A stretch of DNA of 64,000 nt from Dryomyza anilis (lineage: Eukaryota; Arthropoda; Insecta; Diptera; Dryomyzidae). The DNA is taken from assembly GCA_951804985.1 (NCBI GenBank), contig OX638132.1:19635529-19699528 (forward strand), written 5' to 3'. Under the pieces are notes generated by a model, which saw only the letters and a program-made list of their open reading frames with translations, made no database searches and was not told the origin of the DNA. Of this stretch, positions 22,628 to 34,712 are shown piece after piece. Position 1 is the stretch's first letter. Every line of letters starts with the position of its first letter. The translations under genes and the position numbers were made by a program.

Positions 22628-23578
22628 CTAGCTGGACCCGTGCACAGCTGCGCCCGTGATAAGTTTTTGTAATTGCAAAACTATATCGTTCATTAAGTGT
22701 GGATACATTTACGCCCCTTTTTCTCTTTTTAGTGCAAGCCTAGTCACTATTTTTCGCGCCCACAGGGAACGTGGTGCCATGCCCATTTTTCGAATCCCAC
22801 TTACATTCTACTTTACTATTAAACATTTTAAAATGATCATTCGTTTCGATTTGTACAACTCTGCTCTTAGTAAGTCAGGAGGGGCTATATGGAAGGTGCC
22901 ACGCCTCATTGTCCCATTCCGTCCACATTCTAAGTGACTATTACAATGTTTAATATAATCTTTTGTTTCGATTTTTATAACTCTGCTCTTAGTAAGTAAA
23001 GAGTTATAGAAATTTTAAAGTTTTTGTTACATGAGAGATGCCACACCCCGTTGTGCTATCCCGCCCATATTCTACGTGACGATTAGAGTTTTAAATATGA
23101 ACATTTGTTTTCATTATTATAACTCAACTCTTAGTATGTCAGGAGTTAAAGCAATTTTAAAGTGTTAGCTATATGGTAGGTGACACGCCCTTTTGCCCAA
23201 TTCCGCCCACATTTGTAAAAAAGATAAAGAACTACAGTATACGTCACTGAGCCAAATTTCCAGTTTGTGCTTATCTTAATTAATTTCTTAATTTCAATTT
23301 TTCCACGCCTATTTGTGTACCTTAGGGTGTGAATTTCAAAAAATAGTGCACACATACGTCAATAGATGAACACCCTGCCCAAATTTCATAGTCCTAGAGT
23401 CAAATTTAGATATTTTCGATATTCCGGCTTTTCCTTTGGGTTTTTCTGACTTATCTTTTTTCCTAAACCACTCTTGCATTGACACGAACAAAATACAAAA
23501 GGAATTCGGAAAATCCGTCGGTTCGTTCTACCGTGATGCTCTGGCACACACAGGACATTTCATTTTTATATATATAGA
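22628..23578 (+). mobile_element. M-like element copy 4 with 142-bp tandem core
   Basis: It starts CTAGCTGGACCCGTGCACAG and ends TTTTTATATATATAGATAAT, the same termini as M2. In place of the 15-bp minisatellite it has about four 142-bp repeats, each with a GGTGCCACGCC-like block followed by CCCGCCCACATT and TATAACTCTGCTCTTAGTA. It contains no open frame of note. This suggests M is a family with variable tandem cores. Confidence 0.65.
22735..23215 (+). repeat. 142-bp degenerate tandem repeat (about 3.4 units)
   Basis: The block GGTGCCAC recurs at 22771 (GGTGCCATGCCC), 22895, about 23037 (GATGCCACACCCC) and 23179 (GGTGACACGCCC). The last three are spaced exactly 142 bp. Each is followed by the conserved TAACTCTGCTCTTAGTAAGT segment. 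Confidence 0.8.
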
Positions 23579-23629
23579 TAATTTATTTTCAAAAAATTTG
23601 AAATTTAATTTGACTATTCAGATTTATGT

Positions 23630-24785
23630 ATGGGCCATTCCACACCAAATCGACCAAAAAAAGTAAATTTTTAGTTTTCACCTTTTCGATTTAAATGAAA
23701 TGTGGGCAGCTGATAAATCTTATTGAGATATGCATTGACCATTTTTATTTTATTTTTTCGACAACTACTTCCAGAGATACATTGTTTCAAAGTTACAAAA
23801 AATGGGCCAAAAATCACTTTTCTATGGTTGTTTATATTTAAATATGATGGCTCGTTTTAAAGCTAATAGAACAGGCTTTTAGAAAAACTAAAAAGTTTAA
23901 TATGTGACCCGTCATCATTATCCTAGCACTTAAAAATTGATGTACTTAAAAAATACCCTTTTTAAAATTCTGAAAAAAATCACGTATTTTGGTTGTTTAA
24001 TACAAATGTTCATGCCAAATTTCAAAAAGGTATTTTGATTGCATCATATTTTAAAAAATAATTTTCTAAAATTTTATTTATTTTTTGCATTGAAAAAAAA
24101 ATTTTTTTCGACAGTAAAAGTTGCAATAATTCATGAATGTATTTCTAACTCCTATTTCTAAAATGGTGCCAGTTTTATCATATTGACTCTAGTTTTTGAG
24201 ATGTTGATTTTGGGGTATATTTTTTACATTTTTCAAAAAATGGTATATATCTCAAAAACTAGGGACAGTTTGAAGAAACTGACGCCATTTTCGAAATCAG
24301 AGTTACAAATACATTATAAAATTATTACAAATTTACTTTTGAAATAAATATTTTATTTTTCAATACAAAAAATTTGTAAAAATTTAGAAAATTCATTTTT
24401 AAAATATGATGCTATCAGAATACCATCTTCAATTTTGGCATGAACATTTATATTAAATCAACCAAATTACACGATTTTTTTTCAGAATTTATTTAAGGAC
24501 ATCAATTTTGAAATGTAAGGATAATGAACACGGGCCACATGTTAAAGTTTAGAATTTATAACTTAATTTTTCTTAAAGCCTGTTCTATTACCTTTAAAAC
24601 GAGCCATCAACGAAGTTTCTAACATTTCTACTTTAAGAGATATTGAAATATGAACAACCATACAAAAGTGGTTTTTGGCCCATTTTGTGTAACTTTGAAG
24701 CACTGTATCTCTGGAAGTAGGTGTCAATAAGCTTTATCAGCTGCCAAATTTCATTGAAATCGAAGAATGTGAGTTCCAACCGCTG
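23630..24785. mobile_element. Long foldback element D
   Basis: The two halves are inverted copies of about 500 bp each. ATGAAATGTGGGCAGCTGAT (left) pairs with ATCAGCTGCCAAATTTCATT (right), ACTTCCAGAGATACATTGTT with CTGTATCTCTGGAAGTAG, and GAGATGTTGATTTTGGGGTA lies near the centre, about 24210. The left outer end GGGCCATTCCACACCAAATC has no partner on the right because element E starts there. Non-coding. Confidence 0.8.
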
Positions 24786-25481
24786 CACAGTGTGCCCAAA
24801 CGCTCTTAAATCGGGTGAAATTCAGTATTGTCGGAACCACTCAACCGATTTTAAAAATTTAAAAAGTGTACAGAGATTGTACAGAAAGAACTTGAGAGAA
24901 GTAAAGTTTTGAAATTGGAGTTTGTATCTTTAATAGTTATGGAGATAAAAATAAGTAAAGTTGAAAATTTGTGTATGAAAAATCTTTCAAAAATTGTAAA
25001 AAATCCAGGGTTTTTTTTTTAAGTAACATTTGTTATTTTTTTTTGATAGATAACATTACTGAGAATCTTTGAAATGATAAAACTTATCCAAAATATATTT
25101 AACCAATATGGCAACACTGGTCAAAGTTCAAGTTTTTTAATTTTTGTTTTACTTTGACCCCCTGTAAGTAGTTTTAAGGACGAGTTATTTCTACGTATTT
25201 TTGACACTTGCTTATTTTTTGTCCGGCGAAGTATATGTGCAGGGCAGCAAAATACTCATTTTTTGAAGGGACTTAGATTAAAACCGGTATATCTCACTTT
25301 ATACTAAATATATTCCTAAAAATGTTTTAATAAAGCATAAGTACATAAAACAATTGTATATTACATTTTTCATGAAAAAATATTACATTTTTCATGAAAA
25401 AATTTTCAACTTTACTGATTTTTATCTCCATAACTGTTAAAGATACAAACTCTAATTTCAAAACTTAAGTTCTCTCAAGTT
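24786..25481. mobile_element. Inverted-repeat element E, copy 1 (right end lost)
   Basis: It starts CACAGTGTGCCCAAACGCTC then TTAAATCGGGTGAAATTCAG. AACTTGAGAGAAGTAAAG and GTTATGGAGATAAAAATAAG have inverted partners at about 25400-25478. The middle shares GGCAACACTGGTCAAAGTTC with E2 (45330). The terminal right TIR is missing. No transposase frame. The CACAGTGTGCCC end resembles hAT-like ends but this is not proven. Confidence 0.75.
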
Positions 25482-25679
25482 CAATGTAAATATTTGGCGG
25501 TTTTGATTTCAAATGACTATTCTGAATTTGTATTTTTTACTATTTTGAATATCATGTTTTTCCTACTAAATTCAATTTGATTATACTGAATTCAATTTGT
25601 TCTTTTTTGAATTCAACAATAATATTATGAAATGCTCTATTGAATAAGAAAATCGATGTGGAGAATTTTCAGCGAAATC

Positions 25680-26421
25680 CGAATATGGGAAATGGATCCG
25701 TCGGAACCTTAAAGTATGCGTTTTCGTATCTAAATCAACAATTCCAAAATTGAATTGAAATGTTGTCTCTCAAACGCAATAAACTAAAAATGTGGTTATG
25801 TCATTTGTTGGAAAATGTTATAAGTTTTTCAAGAAACTATAAATGAAAGAAATTGGATGAAAAATACAGAAGCAGTGATTATTCAAACAGGAATCCTTCG
25901 TTTTATATTTTCATCAATCATGCCTAGCCTGTAACACTTTAAACTCAAAAGTTCGATTCTATCTAAAATATATTTTGAATATGTTTTTTACATCTCTTGC
26001 GATTATTTTAAGATGAAATTAAATTATTAAAATTAATTATTAATTTCTAAAAAAAATTATTAAAAAAACAATTTTTTTTTATTTCATCCTAAAAAAAATG
26101 GCAAGGTATGCCAAAAACATTTTCAAAATGAATTTTAGATGGGAATCGAACTTTTGAGTTAAAAGTGTTTCAGGGTAGGCGTGACTGATGAAAATAAAAA
26201 ACGAAAGATGGCTGTTAAAATAATCACTGATTCTGTATTTTTATACGATTTTTTTTATTTATAGTTTCTTGAGAAGCTAATAAAATTTTCCAACTGATGA
26301 CTTACCCACTTTTTTAGTTTAATGCGTTTGAGAGACAACATTTCAATTCAATTTTGGAATTGTTGATTTAGATACAAAAACGCCTACTTAGAGGTCCCGT
26401 CGGGTCCATTTCCCATATTCG
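25680..26421. mobile_element. Foldback element F, near-complete 742-bp palindrome
   Basis: CGAATATGGGAAATGGATCC at the left end is mirrored by GGTCCATTTCCCATATTCG at the right. Arms of about 360 bp match at most positions, including GTATCTAAATCAACAATTCC and ACTCAAAAGTTCGATTC. The loop is an AT-rich stretch near 26030-26080. Sequence outside 25680 and 26421 shows no symmetry, so ends are sharp. Non-coding. Confidence 0.85.
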
Positions 26422-27776
26422 TAACCTCCTCTCGATTCGAAATCATGATTTTCCATTGTCAGTCTAATGTACATAGTTAAGTCCATTTCCCTTTTGGATT
26501 CATTTCTTTCCGAAATAATTTTTACTACTATTCTGGTACACAATCTGAAAAACTCAAACAATATAATAAATATATGCTGTTGAAGACTAACTAAAACTTC
26601 GGAGAAATCTTTAAACTCTACAGACACAATTCCCCGAAACCGTAGAAGTCAGTCAGTCACACAGTTAGTGTGATGTAAATTTTCATTACCTCTTTTTTGT
26701 CACTATGCAGACAAGCAGGTACTAAAACACTTATCTTTAAAAAACATAAAAGACAACATGTCTAAATTAAAAAAAAAACCTGCATTTTAAAGCGATTAAC
26801 TTTAAAGACCTTGATCTTTATAGAGCGCTTAGTCAAAGACCAATAACTAAAAAATACACACACATTACAAAACTTTTCTAACACAAATTCAAGAAGGCAA
26901 TAAAAAAGGAGCAAAAACAAAAGAAAATGTAATAAAAATCACAAAGAACAAAACAGCAAGTAAAACCTTAAAAAGAAACCGACAACAAATTGATGGATTT
27001 ACACAGTACAAGTACACAGTACAAGTCTTGACTGAAATATGTTGTTTTTTTCAATTTTTTTCTTTTTTTTTTTTAAAAAACATGCAAAACAATTCTAAAG
27101 GGCATGAAGAAAAGTTTGAAACAAACCAACGAAAAAAAAAGTGCAGAAGAAGTTATATATAGGAAATAACGATTTAGTGCCAGCGATGGATGTGCCGATG
27201 GATACACGCGGTACAGCTGTTTCTTTATAGTATTGGTAAAGAACATAAAAGCAGCTGATGCCCGAGAGGAAAATGTGATAAAAATGAGAAAAAAAAAGTA
27301 AATAACAAGTGAAAAATAAGAATGTTAAATTGTAATAACTTAAAACTGTGGCAATAAAAGAAATGTGCCAACTGTGGAAGCAAATGTAATGTGTTTTACA
27401 GGGGCAATAGGACAATGGGGGCTAAAGCAGTACAAGATAACCGCAAGAATAGTGCAGGCGAAGATCGTAAAAATGTTATGCTTGTCTGTGCATATTATTA
27501 TTTATTCTGGTAAGCATAAACTTACACTATATATTTATTTTATTGTTGTAGTAATAAAATTATAAAAAAACATTTATTTTCAAAAACATTTTATTTTAAG
27601 TTTATTAATTAATATTATAAATGCCAGATATTAAATTTCAAATGTTTGAATGACATACGATAGATTAACATATTTTATAAACGATCATATTATCATATAA
27701 GAAATAAAAACTGCTTAAAATAAGTAATCGCTAGAACATTCTTTGAAACAATACCTAAAATAACGAATACATTCCA
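26422..27776. other. Non-coding A-rich unique DNA
   Basis: Contains a duplicated ACACAGTACAAGT near 27002-27026, a long T run near 27062 and A-rich blocks at 26890-26990. Frames of 79 and 106 codons on the minus strand translate A-rich DNA into Phe/Tyr/Leu-rich peptides and are not credible genes. Confidence 0.4.
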
Positions 27777-28478
27777 CACAGAAAAAAAAATTCTTCAATA
27801 TGATGAATTTATTCATAAACATTATGAATTTTTTCACCAACTACCTGATTCATCATATTGATACCACCGTTCATTAAATGACATATTAATGAACGTATTC
27901 ATTATATATATGAACAAAATAATCAATACAATGAATTTTAATTGTCATATTGATGAATTTGTTCATAATATTTTTTCATTTATTTTTTTAAATAATTCGA
28001 AAAAAATTGTTGTAAAAATTTTATTTAAAAAATAACAGTAAAAAAATTAAGAAGAAAAATATCCGAAAAAAAATGTTTTTAAAAAAATTAATTTTTTCGA
28101 AAAAAACATTTTTTTTTTTTAAAAATGTATATGCATGTCGAGCAAGCATTATATAAGAAATAACACACAAGAACTACTTGAGAACTGAGAAGTACGGCAA
28201 ACAATGAACGAAAAAAAAACATTTTGATAGAAATTTGGTTTAATGAACAGAGTTTATCAATATGAAGAACTGATATGTTGTATTTTATATTTTGATTGAT
28301 TAATATGAAGAAACGTATTCTTCACATACAGTTAATCACATTGAAGAACACTTTTTCGACAGTTACCAAGCATTCTTCATATTTATGATTGCATTTATAA
28401 CATTGATGGCGTTAGTCATTAATATTATGAATGGCTCTTCAATACAATTCATCAATATAATGTACATTTTTTTCTGTG
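27777..28478 (+). mobile_element. MITE B copy 4 (long form)
   Basis: The ends are CACAGAAAAAAAAATTCTTC and GTACATTTTTTTCTGTG, flanked by CA on both sides (perhaps a changed TA). It carries the long-form block TGCATGTCGAGCAAGCATTA at about 28131 with GAGAACTGAGAAGTACGGCA. It is 702 bp and non-coding. Confidence 0.85.
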
Positions 28479-29611
28479 CATGATAGTAACGCCTGAATTA
28501 AAAATTTTAAAATATATTCGTACATGTTACGGTTATATTCGTATTTTGAATAAAAAAGTATTCGTAACTTGATGAATATATTTGTTTATAACTTTTATCT
28601 GCTTGCAAACACTATACCAATTAAAATAAAATTGCAGCTCCGAGTTATTATTTTACGCAAACCATATTCTGTTTTTACTAATTGTTCGTAAAAAGCACGA
28701 ATGTTTCGTAAACTTCTACATATAGCCTCAGAATTTAAGAAAGTTTAGTAATTTATTCGTAAAATGTAAAATTCAACGAATCGTTCGTATAATATATTAT
28801 GGATTAAATAATAATTTATAAATGTTTCTTGTATTTTACTATTTACGCGTTCATTTTACGAAACAAACGAAATACTACAAAATATTTCGTAAAATGTCCT
28901 TGAAATTATTTTGAGTGAATCCATATGGAAATTTCCAAAAAATGTAAATCCCCGAAAAATTCAAAATGCTCAAATCTTTGATATTGCATTAGATTTGGAA
29001 TATGGGAGTAGCTAACTCATTTCATTTGAAGACACTCTGAAGACATTTAGATACAAAAATTTATGAACCTTATTATGCAACCTTAATTAATAAGTATTTC
29101 TAACCCTAGACCCTAAATGAGTTCGTTTGCGTCGTTTAACTGTCAAACTCGCCACAATTTCAAAGATTTTGCATAGAACCCAGCGAAATACGCAGCGTAC
29201 GAATGCAGATCTATTGGAATTTTCATTTTTGACTGTGCGTTTTTAAGCTATATTATTAAAGAACGCAAGACGCATTCATTTAGGGTGTAGGGTAAAGCTT
29301 TAAAATAATAATGCAAATTACACTAATGGAACATTTTGAATTTTTGTACAAGGGTGTCCTATTGTCACATCCGGAACAATATATATGAGTCATTACATAT
29401 CAAATCAACCGAAGAAATTCAAATTTTGGCAGCACCATCTCATAATTTAATGAAATTTTGAAGTATGGTGAAACAACATAAAATTGAGATAATGACCAAA
29501 TATCAGCTTCCCAGATGGTGTGGTATAAGAGAGTTGGTGGTTTAAATATTTAAAAAACTGTATACAAATCACAAAGATCGTGCGAATCAATTGAACGAAA
29601 TTTAAGCTGTG
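28479..29611. other. Non-coding stretch with TTCGTAA-rich DNA
   Basis: 28490-28920 is full of TTCGTA/TACGAA words (AACGAATCGTTCGT near 28774). 28930-29610 is unremarkable. GAGTCATTACATATCAAATC near 29389 resembles the outer edge of element D (23634). No gene seen. Confidence 0.4.
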
Positions 29612-30120
29612 CACAGAAAAAAAATACATCATATTGATGAATTCCGTTCTTCAAACCATGATTCATTGTATTGAAAAACAATTCATAATATTAATGACAA
29701 ACGCCACTACTGTTATGATGCTATCATAAATATGAAGAACGCTTAGTAACTGTCGAAAAAGTAATCTTCAATATGATGAACTGTATATGAAGAATATGTT
29801 TCATCATTTTAATGAACCAAAATATAAAATACAACATATATGTTCATCACATTGAAGAATGCTTTTCATTAAACCAAATTTATATCATGAACCAAAATTT
29901 AAAATACAACATATATTCATCATATTAAAGAACGCTTTTCATTAAACCAAATTTATATAAAAAAATATTTTTTTTCGTTCATTTTTTGCCGTACTTCTCA
30001 GTTCTCAAGTAGTTCTTGTGTGTTATTTCTTATATAATGCTTGCTCGACATGCATATATTAGTAAAATGTTTTATAATATATTTATTATATTTATAAAAA
30101 ATATATTTATTATATTTTAT
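29612..30120 (-). mobile_element. MITE B copy 5 (reversed, right end lost)
   Basis: It starts CACAGAAAAAAAATACATCA then TTCCGTTCTTCAAACCATGA. The long-form block is in reverse (GCCGTACTTCTCAGTTCTCA at about 29989 to CTTGCTCGACATGCA). The far end fades into AT-rich repeats of ATATTTATTATATTTATAAA. There is an internal duplication of CCAAATTTATAT-containing sequence (29870 and 29947). Confidence 0.75.
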
Positions 30121-31619
30121 AAAGTTATCATTCTGCATTCATCGAAAAATATAAATGTTAATAAGAAACGTAAATTTTGTGGAATTTTAAATTCGATTTC
30201 GATCAAAAGCGGTACGACGATATCTCTGATTGCCTGAAAAATTAGACAAGATATTGTAAATTGAAATACAAATTTAATGCATTATTACTTTAAGGCTCTT
30301 TAGGAATAAATATTCTCACGAATTTTGTCATTCGTATAAAATTTTAGTATGAAAAATTTTTGTTCGAAAAAATAAAAAAACAATTCAAAAACCTTCATAT
30401 GTAAATCTCAGTATATTTTACAATTCTCTAGATTACTTGTAAAGATTCAGTACATTTTATTTTATACTGGTGGGTGGGGTGTTGGGTTTGGCAATGTCAT
30501 TCGTCGAAGGTAAAAACAGTACAAAGTTGCTAATGATGCGCTGCCAACCGATTGCATGTGCCACGCTTTTTAACACTTTTAACTATTACCTCGAACATTT
30601 TATACAAAAGCAGCAGCAGCAGCTACGAAACGAAAGTAGGTGGACGCGTGGTGGAACCGAACTCAACACAGTTTCATCTATGCGTTTTGCGTGTTTAATG
30701 GTTATAAAAACACCAGAAACAGCAGAGCAACATTCTTATAAACCGCAGCACCACCGTACCTACTGGCAACGGATCCGTTGCATCGGAATCTGCTGCATGT
30801 TATGTTGCTGCACTAGGTCAGATAGCGAGTTATTCTGGGCGCTTATGTGGTACACTTAAAAAGGCATTTGCGCGTTACGCTCCGTATAACACATACATAT
30901 TATGTCCCTACTACATTTAACTTATATACATATCATAGCTATTTTATATATGCGGCCAAGTACATAGTGTAAATGTTTAAAATTGTAATAAGTCGTTTTT
31001 ATTTTATGATGGTCATAAAATAAGCGAACTCATCCATAGCGCTCATTCCGAACTCAAACCAACAAAAGAAAAAAAATGAACCACAGACTATGCGCCTCTG
31101 CACAGTCCAGATCAGTTCGAAAACATGCCGTTTTCAAACCGTTTCGTTGTCATACCATGACATACCATGCCATAACGTGCCGTGCCGTACCATAACATTG
31201 TCTTGCCTTGCCACGCCAGTCCATTGCAATTACATTTGGATTTTTAAATTGCATGCCCATGTTTAGTTGCTGCCGCTGCCGTTTCCATTGCTGTTGATGG
31301 TGATGTTCTTCATGTTTTTGTGTTGCTGTTATCGCCCATAAAATTATACAGTTCCAGCAACGCATCGGTGTTTGGGAGCCCATAAAGCACACACTTTACA
31401 TGGATGGCAACGCACAGTGTACACAAATGACATAGTTTTCAGTTTAGTAAAAATTACCCAAAATTTCGTACATATTACAATACACTAAAATTAAAAGAAG
31501 TTTGTAACACCATCGTTGCAGCTATGAAAAATACAGATACTTGGAACAATTACAAAGAATTTGAGCTAATAATTCGATCTTTTTCTAATATCAAATCTTA
31601 TAGCAAATTATTTCATATA
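30121..31619. other. Non-coding, partly GC-richer unique DNA
   Basis: 30470-30860 and 31020-31420 are GC-richer than the surroundings and include CAGCAGCAGCAGC (30608). They also include a quasi-repeat of CATACCATGAC/CATGCC/CGTGCCGTGCC words (31150-31200). A 129-codon plus frame (30470-30859) has no recognisable domain. It could hold regulatory DNA of a nearby gene, which is inference only. Confidence 0.4.
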
Positions 31620-31621
31620 TA

Positions 31622-31842
31622 CACCCAGAAAAAAATACTATATAAATAATACTTTTTTACTATTAAAAATAGTCAATAGGATAAATTATTATTTTAATCG
31701 GAAAATACCATTAAATACTAGGAAATACCATGACATTGCCATTGAGTTTATATGAAAATATTTATTTTTCCTATACTATTAAATCAATAATTGTCCTATT
31801 GATCAAATTTAATGGGATTTGAGGGAATTTTTTTTCTGAGTG
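31622..31842 (+). mobile_element. MITE C copy 2 (intact)
   Basis: TA|CACCCAGAAAAAAATACTAT … GAGGGAATTTTTTTTCTGAGTG|TA, 221 bp. It has the family core CGGAAAATACCATTAAATAC and CCTATTGATCAAATTTAATG. Both ends and the TA duplication are present. Confidence 0.88.
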
Positions 31843-31867
31843 TAGTAGTTTCGAAGATTTTTCGGCG

Positions 31868-32068
31868 TTACACCCAAAAAACAATTTACCTATTTTAAGT
31901 AAATATGGAAATGATTCATATATCTTTAAAACAAATCCATTTTTATTGTATTCAACGAACATTTTCTTCTAATCAACGATTTTTTTTCTTCAAATAAAAA
32001 AAATGTATGTGGAACGTGAAAGAATAATTTTCATATTACTTCAATTCGGTAAATATTTTTAACAGTGT
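31868..32068. mobile_element. Small TIR element related to C termini
   Basis: The left arm CACCCAAAAAACAATTTACC, then AAGTAAATATGGAAATGATTC, mirrors the right arm GAATAATTTTCATATTACTT … GGTAAATATTTTTAACAGTG. TA flanks both ends. It is about 200 bp and not the same body as C. Confidence 0.6.
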
Positions 32069-32189
32069 ATGAAATAACCTATAATTGGAATATTTCAAAT
32101 ATACCAGACCTTAATATTTTAATTGGTGGCACTTTTTCAATTGCAAGTTTCTAATATTTTTTAAACAAAAAATTACACCTCCCAACACG

Positions 32190-32400
32190 ATTTTTACCCT
32201 GGACATTCTATACATCAATTTTATATAATTTGATGGTGCTGATTTTGACTGTATACTCAGAATTTCCTATTACTTAAAGATTTTTGACCAAATTTCAATC
32301 GTAATTTAAAGCCCAGTACTTATAATAACCAAAATATAGTACTTTAATAGTTATAATAGTAAACATAAAATCTTAAACGATATTTTTATAATTGTCCAGT
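32190..32400 (+). repeat. Dispersed family N copy
   Basis: CTGGACATTCTATACATCAA … GGTGCTGATTTTGACTGTAT … CAGAATTTCC recurs in diverged form near 40738, 43200 (reversed) and 47655. Type unknown. Confidence 0.5.
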
Positions 32401-32437
32401 CTAATTTTAATATATTACTGAATGCTATATCTATGCT

Positions 32438-32751
32438 TAGTAGCCGCGGTAGCTCAGTGGTTAGTGCGTTGGACTGCGAGCCGAAAGGTCCCCGGTTCAA
32501 GCCTGGACTGGGGCTAACAACATCTTTTCATAGAATCATTTTTCTATACCGCGCTACCTCTCGTCAGTAAATGGCAAACCTACGAGAATAAAACCATTGC
32601 CTATGAAAAGCTCTCACCCGTCGTTCGGATTCGGCAATAAACTGTAGGTCCCACAACGTTGAGTACAAATATAACAGGCACAGCTCAAATGGTGAGAGAG
32701 CTCGGCCGAAGTTCTATACAGGACTGTAGCGCCAAACTATTATTATATTAT
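32438..32751 (+). mobile_element. tRNA-derived SINE copy 1 with 12-bp target duplication
   Basis: The head begins GCCGCGG at 32443. It carries a Pol III A box TAGCTCAGTGG (32450-32460) and a B box GGTTCAAGCC (32494-32503). A tRNA-unrelated body follows (GCGCTACCTCTCGTCAGTAA, AAAGCTCTCACCCGTCGTTC, GGTGAGAGAGCTCGGCCGAA), and the tail is (TTA)n-like. Exact 12-bp flanking repeats TATATCTATGCT lie at 32426-32437 and 32752-32763. The anticodon stem does not pair well, so it is not a working tRNA. Confidence 0.92.
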
Positions 32752-32763
32752 TATATCTATGCT

Positions 32764-33100
32764 GAAAATGAGCGTGATTGGTCGTTTTTGACCTGCAAAC
32801 CACCCACTTTATTCATATACCTCATAAAAAAACAAAATCTGAGTAAACTTCTTTTAAATCACCCCTTCATGACAAACAATAAAATTAACAGGAGGCACCC
32901 TAAAAAAATTGTAATTCGGTTTGCAGTTCTGTTCAGGATTCATAAACCCTGGTTATCACTACATCCGGTAAAACGGTAATTTAAACTTTTTTACACATTA
33001 TCACATAACTCTAAAGTTCTTTAGTCGGTTTAGACCGATCACAATTCTTACAAATCCCAATGATATATAACTTCCACTCTCAAAGTGGCCCTATTATTTA
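32764..33100 (+). mobile_element. Old DINE-1-like fragment A6 (host of SINE 1)
   Basis: ACCTGCAAACCACCCACTTT, CATATACCTCATAAAA, GTTCAGGATTCATAAACCCT and AGTCGGTTTAGACCGATCAC match, in order, the second half of A elements with heavy divergence. The SINE at 32438-32751 is inserted at its left edge. Confidence 0.6.
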
Positions 33101-33245
33101 AATTTCCATATGATACTTTCAGAGACTGAAAGTGTAAACAAATTGGATATCCGTTTAAATCCGTTTAATTTAACAAATCGAGTTTTATACTGCGTTGTAC
33201 GGAGTGTTTGGTTCATCGGTGTTAAAAATTCAGGGGGCTATTCTA

Positions 33246-33464
33246 CACCCAGAAAAAAATTCCCTCAAATCCCATTAAAATTGGTCAATAGGACAATTTT
33301 TGATTTAATAGTATACACAAAATAAATCTTTTCATATAAACTCAATAGCAATGTCATAGTATTTTCTGGTATTTAATGGTATTTTCCGATTAAAATAATA
33401 ATTTATCCTATTGACTATTTTTAATTGTAAAAAACTATTGTTTTATAGTATTTTTTTCTGGGTG
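33246..33464 (-). mobile_element. MITE C copy 3, reversed, with provable TA duplication
   Basis: TA|CACCCAGAAAAAAATTCCCT … TATTTTTTTCTGGGTG|TA. It is in opposite orientation to C1 and C2. The uninterrupted right arm of element G shows the empty site (CATTCTATGATTC), so insertion duplicated exactly TA. Length 219 bp. Confidence 0.92.
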
Positions 33465-34040
33465 TATGACTCAAAAAAATAAGAAAATATTAAATAAAAA
33501 ATTGTATAATTTTGCACCCAGTTTAATATACAGGGTCTTTGAGGGATGCAGTTTACTGACATAACCTAGTCAAGGAAATGTGTAATAAGTTATAATCTGT
33601 TGTTAAATCAATATCAATTTTTAACTTAAATTTTATAAAATTAAATTACCTTTCCAATGGTATATCACATCTTTGAACCCCATGATTTCTTCCTCTTTTA
33701 AAAGGTACGTAAAGTTGAAATTTACAAAAATTAATATACACATTTTTACATTGTCACTGATTTGCTCAAAATTTCGTTACAGATCACCAATTTTTTTTTT
33801 TTTTTTAATTTATAATGATAGACCAATTCATTCCCAGTACTTTCTAATTAATTAGAGTGATTTCAAACTGGTAATTTTTAGTGCAGAAATAACTAAATAG
33901 TAGCAGGTCTTGCTATTTGGTGGTTGCAATTTTAAAAATCGAAATAATCGATAAATAATTTTAAGCATTTATAAACATTATAATCATTGTCATATAACTT
34001 TACAGAACATAATTTCTGTTCATATTTCCAAACATAACAA

Positions 34041-34712
34041 TTTTTATACCCTACACTAAGAGTGAAAGGGTATATTCAGTTTGGTACGCCGTTTGTAACA
34101 CCCAGAAGGAAGCATCTCCGGTATGGAAAAGTATATATATTCTTGATCAGCATGACCTTCTGTCCGTCTATCTGTCTGTCTGTTGAAATCTTAATTACAG
34201 AAAAACTAAAGGAGCTAAATAAATGAAACTCCTAATTTAGATTACTTATATACCTACGCTGTCTGTCAGTTAAAATGGGCATGATCAGTCTATTCTGATC
34301 TGTGAACCGACCACTTAAGTTCAAATACCTCATATAAAACATACATCTACTGAATTTTATGTTTTACTGTATGCGTGCATATGTAAACTTTTTTAGTCAA
34401 ATATATATTGATTTCATGCTCAAATGCATGAAAATAATGTTTTCCCGCAAAACGACTTGTGGTTCAAAAAAAAAATCGAAATTCGGTACACCTACCCATT
34501 CGTAAATTTGGGTATCAATGGATCGAAATTCTTCAGCGATTGAAAGTTTGTATTTATTTTCAGGATTCGTATACCCTGGTGACTTATATACCACTTTGAA
34601 TGGTAACCACACATATGTGTAGGGTATTTAAAGTCGGCTTAGACCGACTATAATTTTGATAATCCTAACTATCATAATAATGCATACTATAAAACACATA
34701 CTTCCCAACCGG
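34041..34712 (+). mobile_element. DINE-1-like element A3
   Basis: TTTTTATACCCTACACTAAG start, TATATATTCTTGATCAGCAT, a short GTCY tract (34166-34180), the stem-loop AGTCGGCTTAGACCGACT (about 34633) and end CCCAACCGG. It lacks the GAGTCGATTTAGCGATG segment present in A2 and A4 (a deletion of about 20 bp or more before GTCY). It is older than A1, A2 and A4. Confidence 0.85.

Noticed and set aside
30470..30859. 129-codon plus frame in GC-richer DNA
   Set aside because: No domain, no splice context, CAG simple repeat inside; no evidence beyond being open.
32443..32514. Functional tRNA gene
   Set aside because: Good A and B boxes but the acceptor and anticodon stems do not pair, and the segment is the head of a 300-bp SINE with target duplications and other copies.
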